A DNA stretch of 64,000 bases from Maea johnstoni (taxonomy: Eukaryota; Annelida; Polychaeta; Spionida; Magelonidae): contig OZ012699.1 in NCBI GenBank assembly GCA_963942565.1, forward strand, positions 28,035,121 to 28,099,120. The letters run 5' to 3'. This document shows positions 33,868 to 45,205 of this stretch, piece by piece. Positions within the stretch are counted from its first letter, which is position 1, and every line of letters starts with the position of its first letter. The translations under genes were made by a program, and so were the position numbers. A model generated the notes under the pieces. The model saw only the letters and a list, made by a program, of their open reading frames with translations. It ran no database searches and was not told the origin of the DNA.

Positions 33868-34266
33868 CTGAAAAAAGAAGAACAAGGAAAATAGAGAACA
33901 AAAACAGATACTTAGTATAAATTTTATATGGAATTTTCGGTAGACGTTGTGAAAACTACCACTTAATAACCATGCTTCAGGATTAGTTTGTAGTACATGA
34001 GTGGTGGATTAGCAGTTAAGGCCTATAACTAGAGCTATTAATTGGTCTCAAATTGAAGCTTGATTGGTTGCCAAAATTTTCAAGCAATTGATTTGATACT
34101 ATTATTGAAATAATCAAAACATGCTGGCCCCCTGAGTGGAAGTGCAGTTTATTATTGCACACTCAGCCATAAGATATCTATTTGTCCTCCTAATTTACCT
34201 AAGGTAGGGGCCCTGCTGACTTAAACTAATGAATTGTATTTTACCCTTGCATGCCAGGGCTCGACA
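33868..34266. other. No gene seen
   Basis: The similarity to the 5' flank of gene 1 stops soon after the exon, so unit B ends or is interrupted here. No feature is recognised. Confidence 0.4.
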
Positions 34267-34274
34267 CTAAGGAC

Positions 34275-35041
34275 TAGTGATGGGACGATGATCGACTGTA
34301 GTCGAAAGTCGTCAGCAAGTTAACAGTAACCAATTAATCGGTTGGAGACTTTACACCTAATTGTTAGTCGGTATAATAGCCCATTAAGCCAGCCCACATC
34401 CTCTAAGGTCAAAGGGTTCCTTGCCAGATATCCCACAGAGAAAGTTGCTTGTCTCACGTACTGACCTACTGGCCTGTTTATACCTTCTAAGAGCCAGCAC
34501 TGTAATAGGTCTAGTATGGGTCATGCAAGTAGTAAGTAATAGCATACCAAAAAGTATACCTACTGACTCTGATAAAAACTGGGGTACTGAGCAAACTAGA
34601 TATTTCAGATTCCTTCTAAATGTAGAAATATGAGTTGGATGAAATGTGTTCTATGATGTGTCTTTCATTATTTTTCTAAAGACATCTTTTAATGCCTTCA
34701 TACATATTGTAAAAAGTATTTTGATTTATTAGAATACTGGTAATTTGTCTCTAAGTTACTGAATAAAAATAAGAAAGAAAACATACAAGTATATCTAACC
34801 TGCACTGTTTACATGTATAATCCTTCATAGCATAAATCAAAAACACTTGAGAAAGTTTGATGCCAAGATAGAATAGATAATTTGAAATAGTACAATATTA
34901 TAATAAGTGTTAACATGCTAAACTTAAGCTTTGACAAGCAAACATTCTCATGAAAGTGCGATGAACCGATTAATCGGTGATAGTCGGTTGGCCTAGCTGA
35001 CTGATGATCGGTTGGGAAAATTCAACTGACTCCCACCACTA
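34275..35041. mobile_element. hAT-type element (767 bp)
   Basis: The ends TAGTGATGGGA and, reversed, TAGTGGTGGGA are flanked by the 8-bp repeat CTAAGGAC (34267-34274, 35042-35049). Subterminal CCGATTAATCGGT-like palindromes near both ends are common in hAT elements as protein-binding sites. The 70-codon frame inside shows no transposase domain, so it is non-autonomous. Confidence 0.85.
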
Positions 35042-35442
35042 CTAAGGACTACCCTACTTACCCGACTTACCCAGAATGATTAATAATTGACAGGTTTGTT
35101 ATAAGCCCAGCAATAAAAATAAAAGATTTGGCATCGGCAGTGTTAGAGATCGGTTTCTAGGCAGGGGGTTCATTTATTAAATGGGCAGAGGTGTACCTTC
35201 TTTTTTCGTCTGAATCATTCCTGACTGCAGAGCTGCTGTATTGTAATTGAAAAATGTTTACTCTATATGCTGTTGTCACAAAATTAAACTGACTTACAAT
35301 TGTTTTAAACAAGGCCAGTAGATCAGGGATCTTTTTGTTTGGGTTGACCTAATAAATTTGACTTGTTTTAAGAGGTAAATGGAATATTTATGTTCGGGTA
35401 AGTGAATATCGGGGTCCGGGTAAGTGAATTTTAACCTGGGTA

Positions 35443-35940
35443 CCGTAATTTCGCGTGTATAAGACGCACCTGTATATAAGACGCACCCCTTGTCCAGGCC
35501 TTTAACATGATGTATAGACCCTAGCTTTGTGTAAAGTGCGCACCCCCTTTTTGGAATTATTGTAGGAAATCAACTCCTCATGTATAACGCTAGAAAGCCA
35601 GTAAAACGCATATTGAGATGAGTGAAATGTGACATCACCGTGAGATCAATGCATATCACCCCGTGTCGGTACTCACTACCCATTGTCCTAGGCATGTCAC
35701 ATGAATTGTAATCAGTAAATTCTAGCGAAGGGTGGTTCGGTAATTACAATTCATCAATGACGAGGCAAACATCGATGGGCATTGTCTTGGCCGCATTATA
35801 ATTGTAATTGGCGATCTCCGAGTGGCCTGGTAACTTGATGTAAAACACCCTAGATTTCTAGCTTTGTGTATAAGACGCAACCCCGATTTGAGTGTAAAAA
35901 TAAGTGTAAAAAGGTGCGTCTTATACACGCGAAATTACGG
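35443..35940. mobile_element. TA-flanked MITE with CCGTAATTTCGCGTG ends (498 bp)
   Basis: The inverted ends CCGTAATTTCGCGTGTATAA and complement are flanked by TA at 35441-35442 and 35941-35942. The tandem phrase TATAAGACGCACC occurs near both ends. A TA target suggests the Tc1/mariner/pogo group. No transposase is seen. Confidence 0.85.
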
Positions 35941-35942
35941 TA

Positions 35943-36700
35943 AGTGGATTTCATATTCTGCTTACCCTACTGGGTAAGTGCACCTTGAAGGTTAGCGTTG
36001 AGCCCTGCATGCATATCCACTTATGGATTAACATATTCCATTTCATTAGGGATGTCTTTCCTTATTTTCCCCAAATAATTTCTGTAAATATATTTCTTAA
36101 ATTTCCACTGTATGACAATAGGGTCCTTACAATATCTGTATTTTATCTCTAACAGACTATCTGCAATGTTTCAAAATATTTCCAATTAAATTTTTCTCAG
36201 TTCCAAACTTCAGTAAAATTTCCTTCTGAAAATATCTTTCATATACTTATGAATTCCTTGAAATCCTGCCAAACTTGTTGATTATGTCTCGTTTTCAAAA
36301 TTGCACTTAACATAGTTTTTCAGACACAAACCCTACCTATCTTCCAATTTCTGTTACAATGCTGGAATACAAATCATTGTTACTGGATGGTCATCTATAA
36401 TAGTCAAAATTTTCCCAGGCCACAACTGTTTTCAAGTTAATCTATTAGATTGATGCTTTCTGATTTATACCATCTAGTCAAAACCTAAATGTATCAGGTG
36501 ATAAATAGCAGGGCATGGATATCATTAGTTCGAGCAACTCTAACTCTGTTACACTGCTACTGTTTACTATATATGCTGTCTTATGGCATGGACCACCGAA
36601 TATGGCTAGCTTTAGGGGCTTTTTCAAGCTATAAATATGAGCCCCCAATTTTCTTGGCGCTGGGATCATCATCTCTAACAGTGGTACATGCCAAGAGTGT
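35943..36700. other. No gene seen
   Basis: AT-rich sequence. Frames at 36478-36732 lack recognisable domains. Confidence 0.4.
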
Positions 36701-36706
36701 GGGTTA

Positions 36707-37156
36707 GAACGGTGACCTACCAAGTCAGGCACAAACTAAGATGGTGACCTACATATTCCGAGAGGGGTACCTCTCAGGGTGTGTACCAGGACGGTGTCTT
36801 CTCATTGCCAACTCAGACAGGTAGAGTACTACTATAAAATATTAGCATACACACACTCCACAAATCACGTCAAAATCTTACTATATTCCTTTATCAAAGA
36901 ATGGTGTATATGTGTATATGTTCAGAAGCATAAAGTTAAATGCTTAGCAAATAGGTATCGTTTCCATTGAATGAAAGATAAAATGATATAGATATGTGTC
37001 GAGTGTGCGAATATGCTCATTTTATAAAAGTATTCTATTTATCTGAGTTGACAATGAGGCAAGACCTAGAAATCACCGTCCTGGTAGACACGTACCCGTT
37101 TCGGTACATGTAGGTCACCGACTTGGTTGGTCCCCGCCTTGGCAGTTCACCGTTCT
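36707..37156. mobile_element. Inverted-repeat element, GAACGGTGACC ends
   Basis: The arms (about 36707-36850 and 37035-37156) share GGTGACCTACAT, TACCAGGACGGTG and CAACTCAGA blocks in opposite order. The centre is AT-rich. A C run at about 37157-37171 borders the right arm. Target duplication was not identified. Confidence 0.6.
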
Positions 37157-37249
37157 GTCCCGTTCCCCCCCCCCCCCCCCCAAATGAACAGCATAGAGTA
37201 GACAGCAACAGTGTTCTAAAACTAGGATATCGCTGTTGGTCATTGATAT

Positions 37250-37560
37250 AGTCACGACACAGTGGCCACAAAGGTTGATCCTCGAATATGCAACCAGCAG
37301 ATCTCACCCAACAGCCTCGGCATGACTCCCAGCCTGGGTGTTGACAAGAAACAGTTAAGAGGTGAGTTCTGGCATGAATGTTGGCAACGTTCTCTATAAT
37401 GTAAACAAATATGAGACCTCATTTGTCTGTTTCCTAGTGACGTCAGACTGAGATCAGAGTAGGTGTGTCTAGGGCTTTACAATGGGCCTTTTAGTAAGTG
37501 GTCTCTGGCGACCAAGCGGCAAGCGATGTTCCCTTCATCTAAGATAGAGCCTTAGATAAG
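37250..37560. repeat. Interspersed repeat holding an empty site
   Basis: Matches about 55400-55520 plus 55935-56060, where the 410-bp repeat copy interrupts it. Here CTCTATAATGTAAACAAATA is uninterrupted. Shared blocks include GATATGCAACCAGCA-like sequence and GGGCTTTACAATGGGCC. Confidence 0.65.
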
Positions 37561-37562
37561 GA

Positions 37563-37576
<14 letters not shown>

Positions 37577-37626
<50 letters not shown>

Positions 37627-37640
37627 ACATATATATATAT
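37577..37640. repeat. TA microsatellite
   Basis: Near-pure TA, followed by a T run. A second TA tract lies at about 37942-37999, after three copies of AAACTGTGTAGTTTT. Confidence 0.9.
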
Positions 37641-37939
37641 ATTTTTTTTTTTTGGTAGCCTAAAAAAAGGAAACAGGCCTTTTTTGTTTATTTTCCTGCT
37701 CGCCGAGCATCACGGCTATGCTAAAAGCATATATCAATAAACATACAAAAGTATCGGTTTTATAAGTGTGTACATATATATAAGTTGTTACAGAAGATAT
37801 GCAAAATGTTGGTTCAAATATACAGAAATGTTTCAAAACTTATTTTGTTGTTCCTCAAAATATTCCTCTAGTATGCCCCATCTTTGCTCAAACTGTGTAG
37901 TTTTGTCAAACTGTGTAGTTTTATCAAACTGTGTAGTTT

Positions 37940-38006
<67 letters not shown>

Positions 38007-38452
38007 AAGCATTTGTGATATACATGTAGCTGTTGCAAAATCGTCACATCTGAACTAGAATTAAGCGACAAGCACAATGAATTGTGGCAGTTCTAACGAT
38101 CAATACCGCATTGAAATTGATCCACAAAAGGCCAGTAATTTATTGCTTGGTTGCATGAATGGCGAAGACAATCAATCAAGCCGCTGACCGCTGCTTTGTG
38201 CAGCAATTGAAAAGTGGTGCGTATTGGACAGGGGCATTTTCGTACTTATGGCGTAATCGTATAACACCAAATTGAGTGGATTACTTTACCTCGAACCATG
38301 CACAAATGAATTCCCTATTCCTAAGAATCTATTCTTGGGAAAGAATTTTTAAATATATAACCATAGGTTGATAAACATATGCCAATATGAGGCTCATAGC
38401 CTTGTCTTAGTGCAAATCTGAAAGTAAATGTACCATCTCTTGTTAAGACTCA
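37641..38452. other. Gene-free stretch, contains TA tract 37942-37999
   Basis: The three short repeats of CAAACTGTGTAGTTTT at about 37890-37940 and the TA tract are the only structure seen. Confidence 0.45.
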
Positions 38453-38497
38453 AGTTTGCTTTGGTACGCCTACATTGTAGGCGTACCAAAGCAAACT
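38453..38497. repeat. 45-bp near-zero-loop palindrome
   Basis: Arms of 22 bp (TTTGCTTTGGTACGCCTACA and complement) around a single central base. The function is unknown; it could be the relic of a small foldback. Confidence 0.85.
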
Positions 38498-38516
38498 GTA
38501 GGATACAATCACAGGA

Positions 38517-38617
38517 CAGGGGCTTGTATTGTTGAGTGGTCACTCGAGAGTCTGAGGCTCTGGTATATATGAAATATATTACCAATAAGGGCTGTGAGCA
38601 CTCAATACAAGCCCCTG
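38517..38617 (-). mobile_element. hAT-type MITE without insertion (101 bp)
   Basis: The ends CAGGGGCTTGTATTG and complement enclose a short centre. Read in reverse it is collinear with the outer parts of the element at 42283-42793, and so shows what that element was before another MITE entered it. No clean target duplication is seen here. Confidence 0.7.
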
Positions 38618-38804
38618 GTGAGCACCGGAGATTTCATACCCAAGATATTTCGTACCCAAATGAGGTAAATTTAATATTTCCATGCAATTGAAGGGCCAAT
38701 CCGTAATTTTCTTCATTAATTCCCCTAGACAGTAAAACATTGTTAAATTTCATCCAGTTTATTTATGAAGTGCACTTCATTTTCATGAAATGTAAGTGAC
38801 TTAA

Positions 38805-39232
38805 AGGACAATTCCACCATGTATAAAACAGAGGCCCAAATAGTTTCTTATGGTATTCTCTACTTAAACCCAAGTTCCCACCAGTGCCAACCTTCATACA
38901 AGAAGTATATTGCTGTTCAAACACCTCCTAATAGACACAAAATAGAAGCACTAGGGGCGGCCATCTTCGCCAGTTAATAGCTCACGCAGTGAGCCAGCCA
39001 GAGGCCGGCGTAGCGGCGCTTACAGTATAGAATGTCAAATCCTACTTGGTCTGCTACATACTGAGGCAGGTTATTTGGTGTTGGCGTTTCTTTCTGTTTG
39101 TCTCTTGTCTCGCTCGCTCGATAACCTCGCGAGAAATGAGCATAACTTCTTGCTGTAAGAGCACATTTTGCCGCCAGATCTTTTCATGTTTTAAATATTG
39201 CTTAATCAAATAATATATATGGATTGTTTCCT
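38805..39232. mobile_element. Possible TTAA-flanked MITE (428 bp)
   Basis: TTAA at 38801-38804 is followed by AGGACAATTCC, and GGATTGTTTCCT is followed by TTAA at 39233-39236. The ends are similar but imperfect inverted repeats. The interior has CpG-rich patches and no gene. It resembles the AGG-starting TTAA elements at 17.5 kb in style only. Confidence 0.45.
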
Positions 39233-39307
39233 TTAAAGTGTATTGAAATAACGTTTGGACGGCCGAAGATCAGTCAACAAACGGCCCTTAATATCGGCGG
39301 AACATGG

Positions 39308-40487
39308 CACTAAAATGATTGTAGGTCAAAATCGCCGATCCGAAAATCGCCGACTACCTGAATGGCCGATCGCAAAAACGGCCGATGAATCATTGGGCCC
39401 TCCTGAAATAAACCTTCCTATTCCTCTAATTGGCGGGGCCATCAGGCCCGCCTTATCTGGGAAGGTGTTTTGAGATGTACATGGGCAGACGTCACGTGGT
39501 CTAAATCCTGAGGCCGGACTGAATATAATTCTCTATTCTGATTGGTTATAATATAAATGTTGCCTTTGCCGCGGAAAATCGTGCCTTCCTTATTTTAATT
39601 TAGCATGAAGTTTTCAAATATATAAAATATTTTAAGCGGACATAAAGTATATTTTTCAGTATAGGAAGGAAAATTACTAAGAAAAAAAGTACTCCGTGTA
39701 TATAGACTAGCGCCAGTCTCACAATCACGTCACGGATTAGGGACTGGTATCGCCCACCATCTATTGTTGGCGTGAAGCGGCTTATAGGACTACCACTAGT
39801 CTACTATGTGTATAGAATGAAATCAGGAGACTTCGTAACCAAACTGGTTCGTAACCAAACTGATGCGTACCCTAGTAGCTTCGCACCCAAGAGATTTCGA
39901 AGTCTCCACCTTGCGCCTAGAATTCCGATATTTGTTTTATTTCTACAAAAATTATACAAATCTAGTCATTATAAATTATTTTCCTCTATAATGTTACTGT
40001 TCTTTATACATCCGGTTCCCTCACAAGTTCATAAATAACTTGGCCCCGCCTTTTGACTATTGATGCTTTGCATCTACAACCGTACTTGTTCAGTAATTGA
40101 ACTTTACATTCTCCACGTATCAAGTGTCATAAACATTCTTATAAAGTATTCTGTTTTTCGATATATGTTTTTGTTTAAATCTGAGTGTTAGTTCTAGACG
40201 TAATTACGCCACAAAGCCAAGACATCTTAAAATTAGAGTGGCTAGCTACGCCGACTTTTCTTCTTGAAATATTCTTTTTTAAATCCGAAGTCCCTCTAAT
40301 GATAAATGACATCACTTAAAACCAATCCAAAACTTTTTTATCACTTTCCACACTCATATACACGGACACTAAGCCTAATTGATTTCCAATAAATAGGGCC
40401 CTTTTAAGCATCGGCCTTTCTGCGAAAGGCGATTTTGTGAACGGCGATTTCGGAATCGGCGATTTTGACCATATACCACTAAAATGA
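39308..40487. mobile_element. Inverted-repeat element rich in ATCGCCGAT-like motifs
   Basis: The arms 39308-39400 and 40396-40487 share CACTAAAATGA, GGTCAAAATCGCCGATC, repeated AA.CGGCCGAT motifs and GGGCCC in inverted order. The centre (about 1 kb) has no recognised gene; an 88-codon frame at 39772-40038 lacks a known domain. Confidence 0.6.
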
Positions 40488-40687
40488 CGTCATGGCAATC
40501 TTGTGTACATACGAAGTTAGCGATTGATTTTCCATCTAGCTTTCGTTTCAATTGACAAATTCACAGATAATAAATTTGTAACTTTGTGACTGCATTTGAA
40601 GGGGAATGTAGAAATATCATCGAGCTGCGCGAGCATTTAAAGCTTTGCTTTCTCATCATATTAGCCTCTAAACAGGCTGTTGGTGCA

Positions 40688-40894
40688 ACCATAGGCATAG
40701 GCCCTTGCAACAGTCTGGAAAAATAAATCAAGATTTATTGTGTTGTTTATTACTGTTGTCATCCCCCCCCCCCCCCCACTGACTAAAGAGCGCTCTTTAG
40801 TCAGTTGGGGGGGGGGGGGGTGACAACAGTAATAAACAACACAATAAATCTTGATTTATTTTTTCAGACTGTTGCAAGGGCCTATGGCTATGGT
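40688..40894. mobile_element. Zero-loop palindrome with C15/G14 tracts
   Basis: About 207 bp. The arms run ACCATAGGCATAGGCCC to its near-complement and meet at ACTGACTAAAGAGC/GCTCTTTAGTCAGT with no loop. Each arm has a C or G run in matching position. TGGTGCAAC occurs at 40681-40689 and again at 41575-41583, beyond the 669-bp foldback, consistent with a 9-bp duplication later split by that insertion; the right border is off by about four bases. Confidence 0.7.
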
Positions 40895-40898
40895 AATG

Positions 40899-41567
40899 TA
40901 GATCGAGCAACTCTATCGTCGGGTATGCCGTTATTTACATTATGAGATTGATAGGCAATACCCACGATAGAGAAAGCCCCATACAAAACTTTTCCACTGC
41001 GCCCAAAAAACTGGGCGCTCACATTTCTAGCCCAGTCTGGCCACCCAAACCAACTGAATTCGTTCCCTACCTTGTTAATTTACGTTGTGACGCTTTTACA
41101 GCACTCAAATCCGTCCAGAGTGCGAGAAATGAGAGCTTTTTGGCTGGAAGCGATAATTTTCACTGTGTCCGTTCCGCCATTTAATTAGAGATATGCCTAG
41201 TCAAGCAGCACACGTGTGAGAAGGTGATAGGTTTTATACGGGAAATGATGGACAGTGCTGCTCGACTAGTCATGCCTCAAATTAAATGGCGGAACGGACA
41301 CAGTAAAAATTATCGCTTCCAGCCAAAAAGCTCTCATTTCTCGCACTCTGGACGGATTTGAGTGCTGTAAAAGCGTCACAACGTAAACTAACAAGGTAGG
41401 GAACGAATTCAGTTGGTTTGGGAGGCCAGACTGGGCTAGAAATGTGACCGCCCAGTTTTTTGGGCGCAGTGGAAAAGTTTTGTATGGGGCTTTCTCTATC
41501 GTGGGTATGGCCTATCAATCTCAGAATGTAAACAACGGCATACCCGACGATAGAGTTGCTCGATCTA
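40899..41567 (-). mobile_element. 669-bp foldback element with 9-bp target duplication (copy 2)
   Basis: Same length, ends and arms as 1388-2056. The flanking duplication is ATGGTAATG (40890-40898, 41568-41576). The asymmetric loop is reverse-complemented relative to copy 1, so the two copies sit in opposite orientation. It is inserted at the right edge of the palindrome at 40688-40894. Confidence 0.9.
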
Positions 41568-41796
41568 ATGGTAATGGTGCAACGAAGTCATTAGCAGCTA
41601 TAATGACTAATAGTTATTGAAGTTGCCCTCTAGTGTAGTGGTGGCGAAATCTCTTGGGTACGAAAATCTCCCGGCCTGGAACCGTGGCTAAATCGTTTGG
41701 GTGCGAATTGACTCGATTACTTACCCACCTTATAACGATAACTAAACCTTTGCCTTTGGACCTGTGGAAATGATAGAGAAAAATGTCGGACCACAG

Positions 41797-42012
41797 ATGT
41801 GGTTAGGGAGAGCGGTTAGGGTGAGTAAACGCTCTGAGGCTCCAGCCAATAGAAATGTAGTTATGTGTCACGAGTCTCTAGACTGGTGGCGGCCTCTACA
41901 TTGATTTCTCATGGTAATGCAGGGGTCGCCACCAGTCTAGCGACGCATGCCTCGTACTGTATTTCTATTGGCTGAAGTTATCGATTCTTTGCTCCCCCTA
42001 ACCACATCTGAT
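41797..42012. mobile_element. Foldback repeat with CCAGCCAATAGAAAT arms
   Basis: The arms (about 41797-41902 and 41915-42012) share GTGGTTAGGG, CAGCCAATAGAAAT and CTAGACTGGTGGCG in inverted order around a short loop. One arm alone is present at about 19600-19695. Confidence 0.65.
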
Positions 42013-42047
42013 CCTGCTGTTCGCCTGTGTCGCCATTCTCATATCAT

Positions 42048-42182
42048 CAGGGTTTGACTTAAGTGGGTGTCCGGGCGGTATTCACGCCCTGAAATTTGTC
42101 CGGCCGACCCAAGACTGACTATCATTTATCATATGAGATCGCCCGAAAACCGACCAGAAAGATTTTCTTAAGTCAATCCCTG
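42048..42182. mobile_element. Short hAT-like MITE (135 bp)
   Basis: The ends CAGGGTTTGACTTAAG and CTTAAGTCAATCCCTG are flanked by TATCAT at 42042-42047 and 42183-42188. Only six bases of the expected 8-bp duplication match. hAT assignment rests on the CAGGG ends. Confidence 0.65.
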
Positions 42183-42282
42183 TATCATCCCCGCAACAAA
42201 TGCCCGCAACCGTATACAGTATGCACACCAAGTTTTATAGCTGATTGGTAAGATGTGCATGTTACAATACTGTTAATAGTTA

Positions 42283-42793
42283 CACAGGGGCTTGTATCGT
42301 TGAGCGCCACTAGCACGTAGTCACAGCCCGTACTAGTAATATTTCATAGTAGGGAGGTTCCGCTATGTCGGATACGGCTCCGCGAACGGCTAAGCTTGTA
42401 TGGAGCCGTAGACGGAGGCGGGTGGGTACAAAAATGAATCCACTACGACGGGACCAAACGGAGCCTATTTTTATATTTGAAATTTCTATGTTAAAACCGG
42501 CAATTTCATTAAAACCGCCCGGTCAACTGAGTTAACATATTTAACTCAATGTTCCAATCGATGTTTTTGTGGATTATCAATTACATATTCCATATGTATT
42601 TAAAAAGCTGCGCCGTTTTAGACTTTAAGAGCACGCAATCGCCCCAGGCAACACGCAAAGTGATGATGATGCATCACTTTGCGTGACGTGGCACTCTGCC
42701 AAGCCGTTCGCGGAGCCGTATCCGACATAGCGGAACCTCCCTAATACCAGCCTCAGACTCGCGAGTGACCCCTCAACGATACAAGCCCCTGTG
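42283..42793 (+). mobile_element. hAT-type MITE carrying a nested MITE (511 bp)
   Basis: The ends CACAGGGGCTTGTATCG and complement are flanked by the 8-bp repeat AATAGTTA (42275-42282, 42794-42801). With the nested element removed, the remainder is collinear with the reverse of 38517-38617. There is no coding sequence. Confidence 0.9.
42352..42741. mobile_element. Nested TA-flanked MITE (390 bp)
   Basis: Perfect 40-bp inverted ends starting GGGAGGTTCCGCTATGTCGG. TA at 42350-42351 and 42742-42743 supports a Tc1/mariner-type target. Perfect ends imply recent insertion. Confidence 0.9.
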
Positions 42794-42801
42794 AATAGTT
42801 A

Positions 42802-43379
42802 TAAAGATGTCACTATGCTGGGTGAGTTGTAAATCCTAAGCCCTGAAAGGTCTGTTGGTGATCGGTACTGAGGGTTCAGTCACTTCATGATCATGGCACG
42901 TCTTGACAAAGGGGATGTGGCCATCTTGACCAAGGGAGGTGGCCGTCTTGGTAGGTGGCCATCTTGACCCGTCCCCAGAGAACATCGTACAACAAGTCAA
43001 TCATAAAAGAAATGCTGCTCTGTTCCCGGCAACTGGGTGTGGGTTATTCCTGGGAAGTTACTGTACAGAGTGGGGCCACACTAGACTAGGAGACTTGCCC
43101 CCCTTAGGCTTTCCGTACTAGTGCCGTATAGGTAAGGCCCGTCAGATCAACAACTGAATAGCATAAGGACGTAACGTTACGGCACGGAGGGTCTAGGCTG
43201 CACCCGCGTTACATATTTCGTGGAAGAAGGGGTCTTTTTTAAGACCTGCCCATATCCACGATTTTGACCGACATTCTCCACGAAGTATATGCGGCTCTGA
43301 CCCCGAGTGACTCCCAAAGTGACTGGGCTACCGTGTCTGCTGCCGCTGAACAGACAGAGAATTATGACAACAAAAGTTA
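42802..43379. other. No gene seen
   Basis: No supported gene. Short repeats of GGTGGCCATCTTGACC-like sequence occur at about 42910-42970. Confidence 0.4.
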
Positions 43380-43389
43380 AAAATGCGTG

Positions 43390-43560
43390 CGCCGTTCATC
43401 CAATGTCAGTGTTTTGATAAAAGAAGGGGTGTTTTTTACTGGAAAAAGTCAGCATTTTTTGAAAATAAGGGTGCTTTTTTGGCCTGAAATCAGTGCTGTA
43501 GGGGTATTTTTATATTTTGATAACGAGCGTATGTACCCCCCTGGCTTCCAAGCACTCTAC
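43390..43560 (-). mobile_element. Fragment of CCCGGGG-ended repeat family
   Basis: In reverse it matches about 57185-57340 (CAAAATATACCCCTAAAGCA, TGGCCAAAAAAGCACCC). The complete copy there has G/C-run ends and a flanking direct repeat. Open frame 43387-43614 follows the repeat and is not considered coding. Confidence 0.6.
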
Positions 43561-43614
43561 CTGGTACTTGATCAAATGAATCATAAGTTATTGAAGAATA
43601 TCAATTACCGGTAA

Positions 43615-44043
43615 GCTTATTTTGCTATCCTGGCATGCTATATACTGGTCATAATGATTGGGAACATACCTGGCCAATCTTAATGCCTATACTATAGCAA
43701 TGGTACCTACCTGAATCAGGGTTTTAGTCAGGATTTCAAAAATGCATGTCCAAAACAGCAATTCCAAAATATCTTCCCATCCTAATTTAGCCATGCATCT
43801 AATTCATATCCTTTTACCAACTACATTCAAGATGTATTGTGTCAAAAAGGGTATTTTAAACTTCAGCTATGACCTAGAAGATGGTTTGTTTAAGAAGTAT
43901 TTCTTTATTACCCCCGAAAAAGTCAAAATTGAAAATTATTTATAGAAATTTTTGCCTGTCCAAAAAGGGGGATTTCAAGACGGGTCCTGGCTAAGTCCCT
44001 GAGCAGAAAAGGAATGTTTGCCTAGTGGAGTTTATCCTGGTAA
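43615..44043. repeat. Unit C edge (inverted unit)
   Basis: The inverted match to 5140-5290 of unit A (GGGAACATACCTGGCCAATC, GGAGTTTATCCTGGT) is interrupted by the MITE at 43717-44001. Confidence 0.6.
43717..44001. mobile_element. hAT-like MITE (285 bp)
   Basis: The ends CAGGGTTTTAGTCAGGAT and, reversed, CAGGGACTTAGCCAGGAC. It interrupts unit sequence that is continuous at about 5160-5200. No clear 8-bp duplication is left. Confidence 0.6.
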
Positions 44044-44490
44044 GGCCATTCCAATTTATTTACTTGTCTTACGAGCTCAGGAGGTAGGAAATGAGCCATT
44101 TTGGAATAAAAAGAATGTGTGTTTTTTATTTATTTTATTTTTTTTAGAGTCTGCCGACTAGGACTGGTAGCGATACATTTCTACCAGCCTATTCTCAACT
44201 AAATAAAATCAATCAATCAATTAATTCCTGTAACCTGAAGGGTGTGAGGTATACCTCCTCAAGTCTGAGGCTCTACTACAGCAATGATAGCTTCCTGTAG
44301 TTGATTGAATCACCCTTACAAAGAATATTCTTAAAACTTGCACTTTTTTAAATTTTTTTATTGGAGTCTGACAGGAAATTTCAAAACCACTTTCGTCCGT
44401 AAGACACCAAAGGTGACTTTTTTTTTGGAGTCTGACAGGTTTTTTTTTCCAAAGAAAGCTCGTACGACAAGTAATTAAATTGGAGTGGCC
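44044..44490 (+). mobile_element. PIF/Harbinger-type MITE, copy 2 (447 bp)
   Basis: Same family and orientation as 29641-30107. It is flanked by TAA at 44041-44043 and 44491-44493. It sits between the unit edge box and the minisatellite. Confidence 0.85.
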
Positions 44491-44549
44491 TAAATAAACA
44501 CCAAAACTGCCTGCTTTGTCTGAATTATTTTAGAGATATAAGCTAGCTC

Positions 44550-45205
44550 AGGCAACTGGTAGTTCAGGAAGGATCTCTAGATGAGAATTAATGGTCTTCT
44601 GTCTGTTACCACCCTGTCTGCTTCCCTCCAGTCCACTACCCCCTGGTTAGTCTGGTAGTTCAGGAAGGATCTCTAGATGAGAATTGTCTTCTGTCCGCTA
44701 CCACTCTGTCTGCTCCCCTACAGTCTGCTACCCTCTGGTTAGTCTGGTAGTTCAGGAAGAATCTCTGGATGAGAATTGTCTTCTGTCCGCTACCACTCTG
44801 TCTGCTCCCCTACAGTCTGCTACCCTCTGGTTAGTCTGGTAGTTCAGGAAGGATCTCTAGATGAGAATTGTCTTCTGTCTGCTACCACTCTGTCTGCTCC
44901 CCTACAGTCCGCTACCCTCTGGTTAGTCTGGTAGTACAGGAAGGATCTCTAGATGAGAATTGTCTTCTGTCTGCTACCACTCTGTCTGCTCCCCTACAGT
45001 CCGCTACCCTCTGGTTAGTCTGGTAGTCCAGGAAGGATCTCTAGATGAGAATTGTCTTCTGTCTGCTACCACTCTGTCTGCTTCCCTACAGTCCGCTACT
45101 CTCTGGTCAGTCTGGTAGTTCAGGAAGGATCTCTAGATGAGAATTAATGGTCTTCTGTCTGTTGCCACTATGTCCGCTCCCCTACAGTCCGCTACCCTCT
45201 GGTTA
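44550..45205 (-). repeat. 92-bp minisatellite, inverted, about 7 copies
   Basis: Complement of the array at 10930-12561, in the same place relative to its zinc-finger gene. It is less homogeneous at its ends. Confidence 0.95.
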
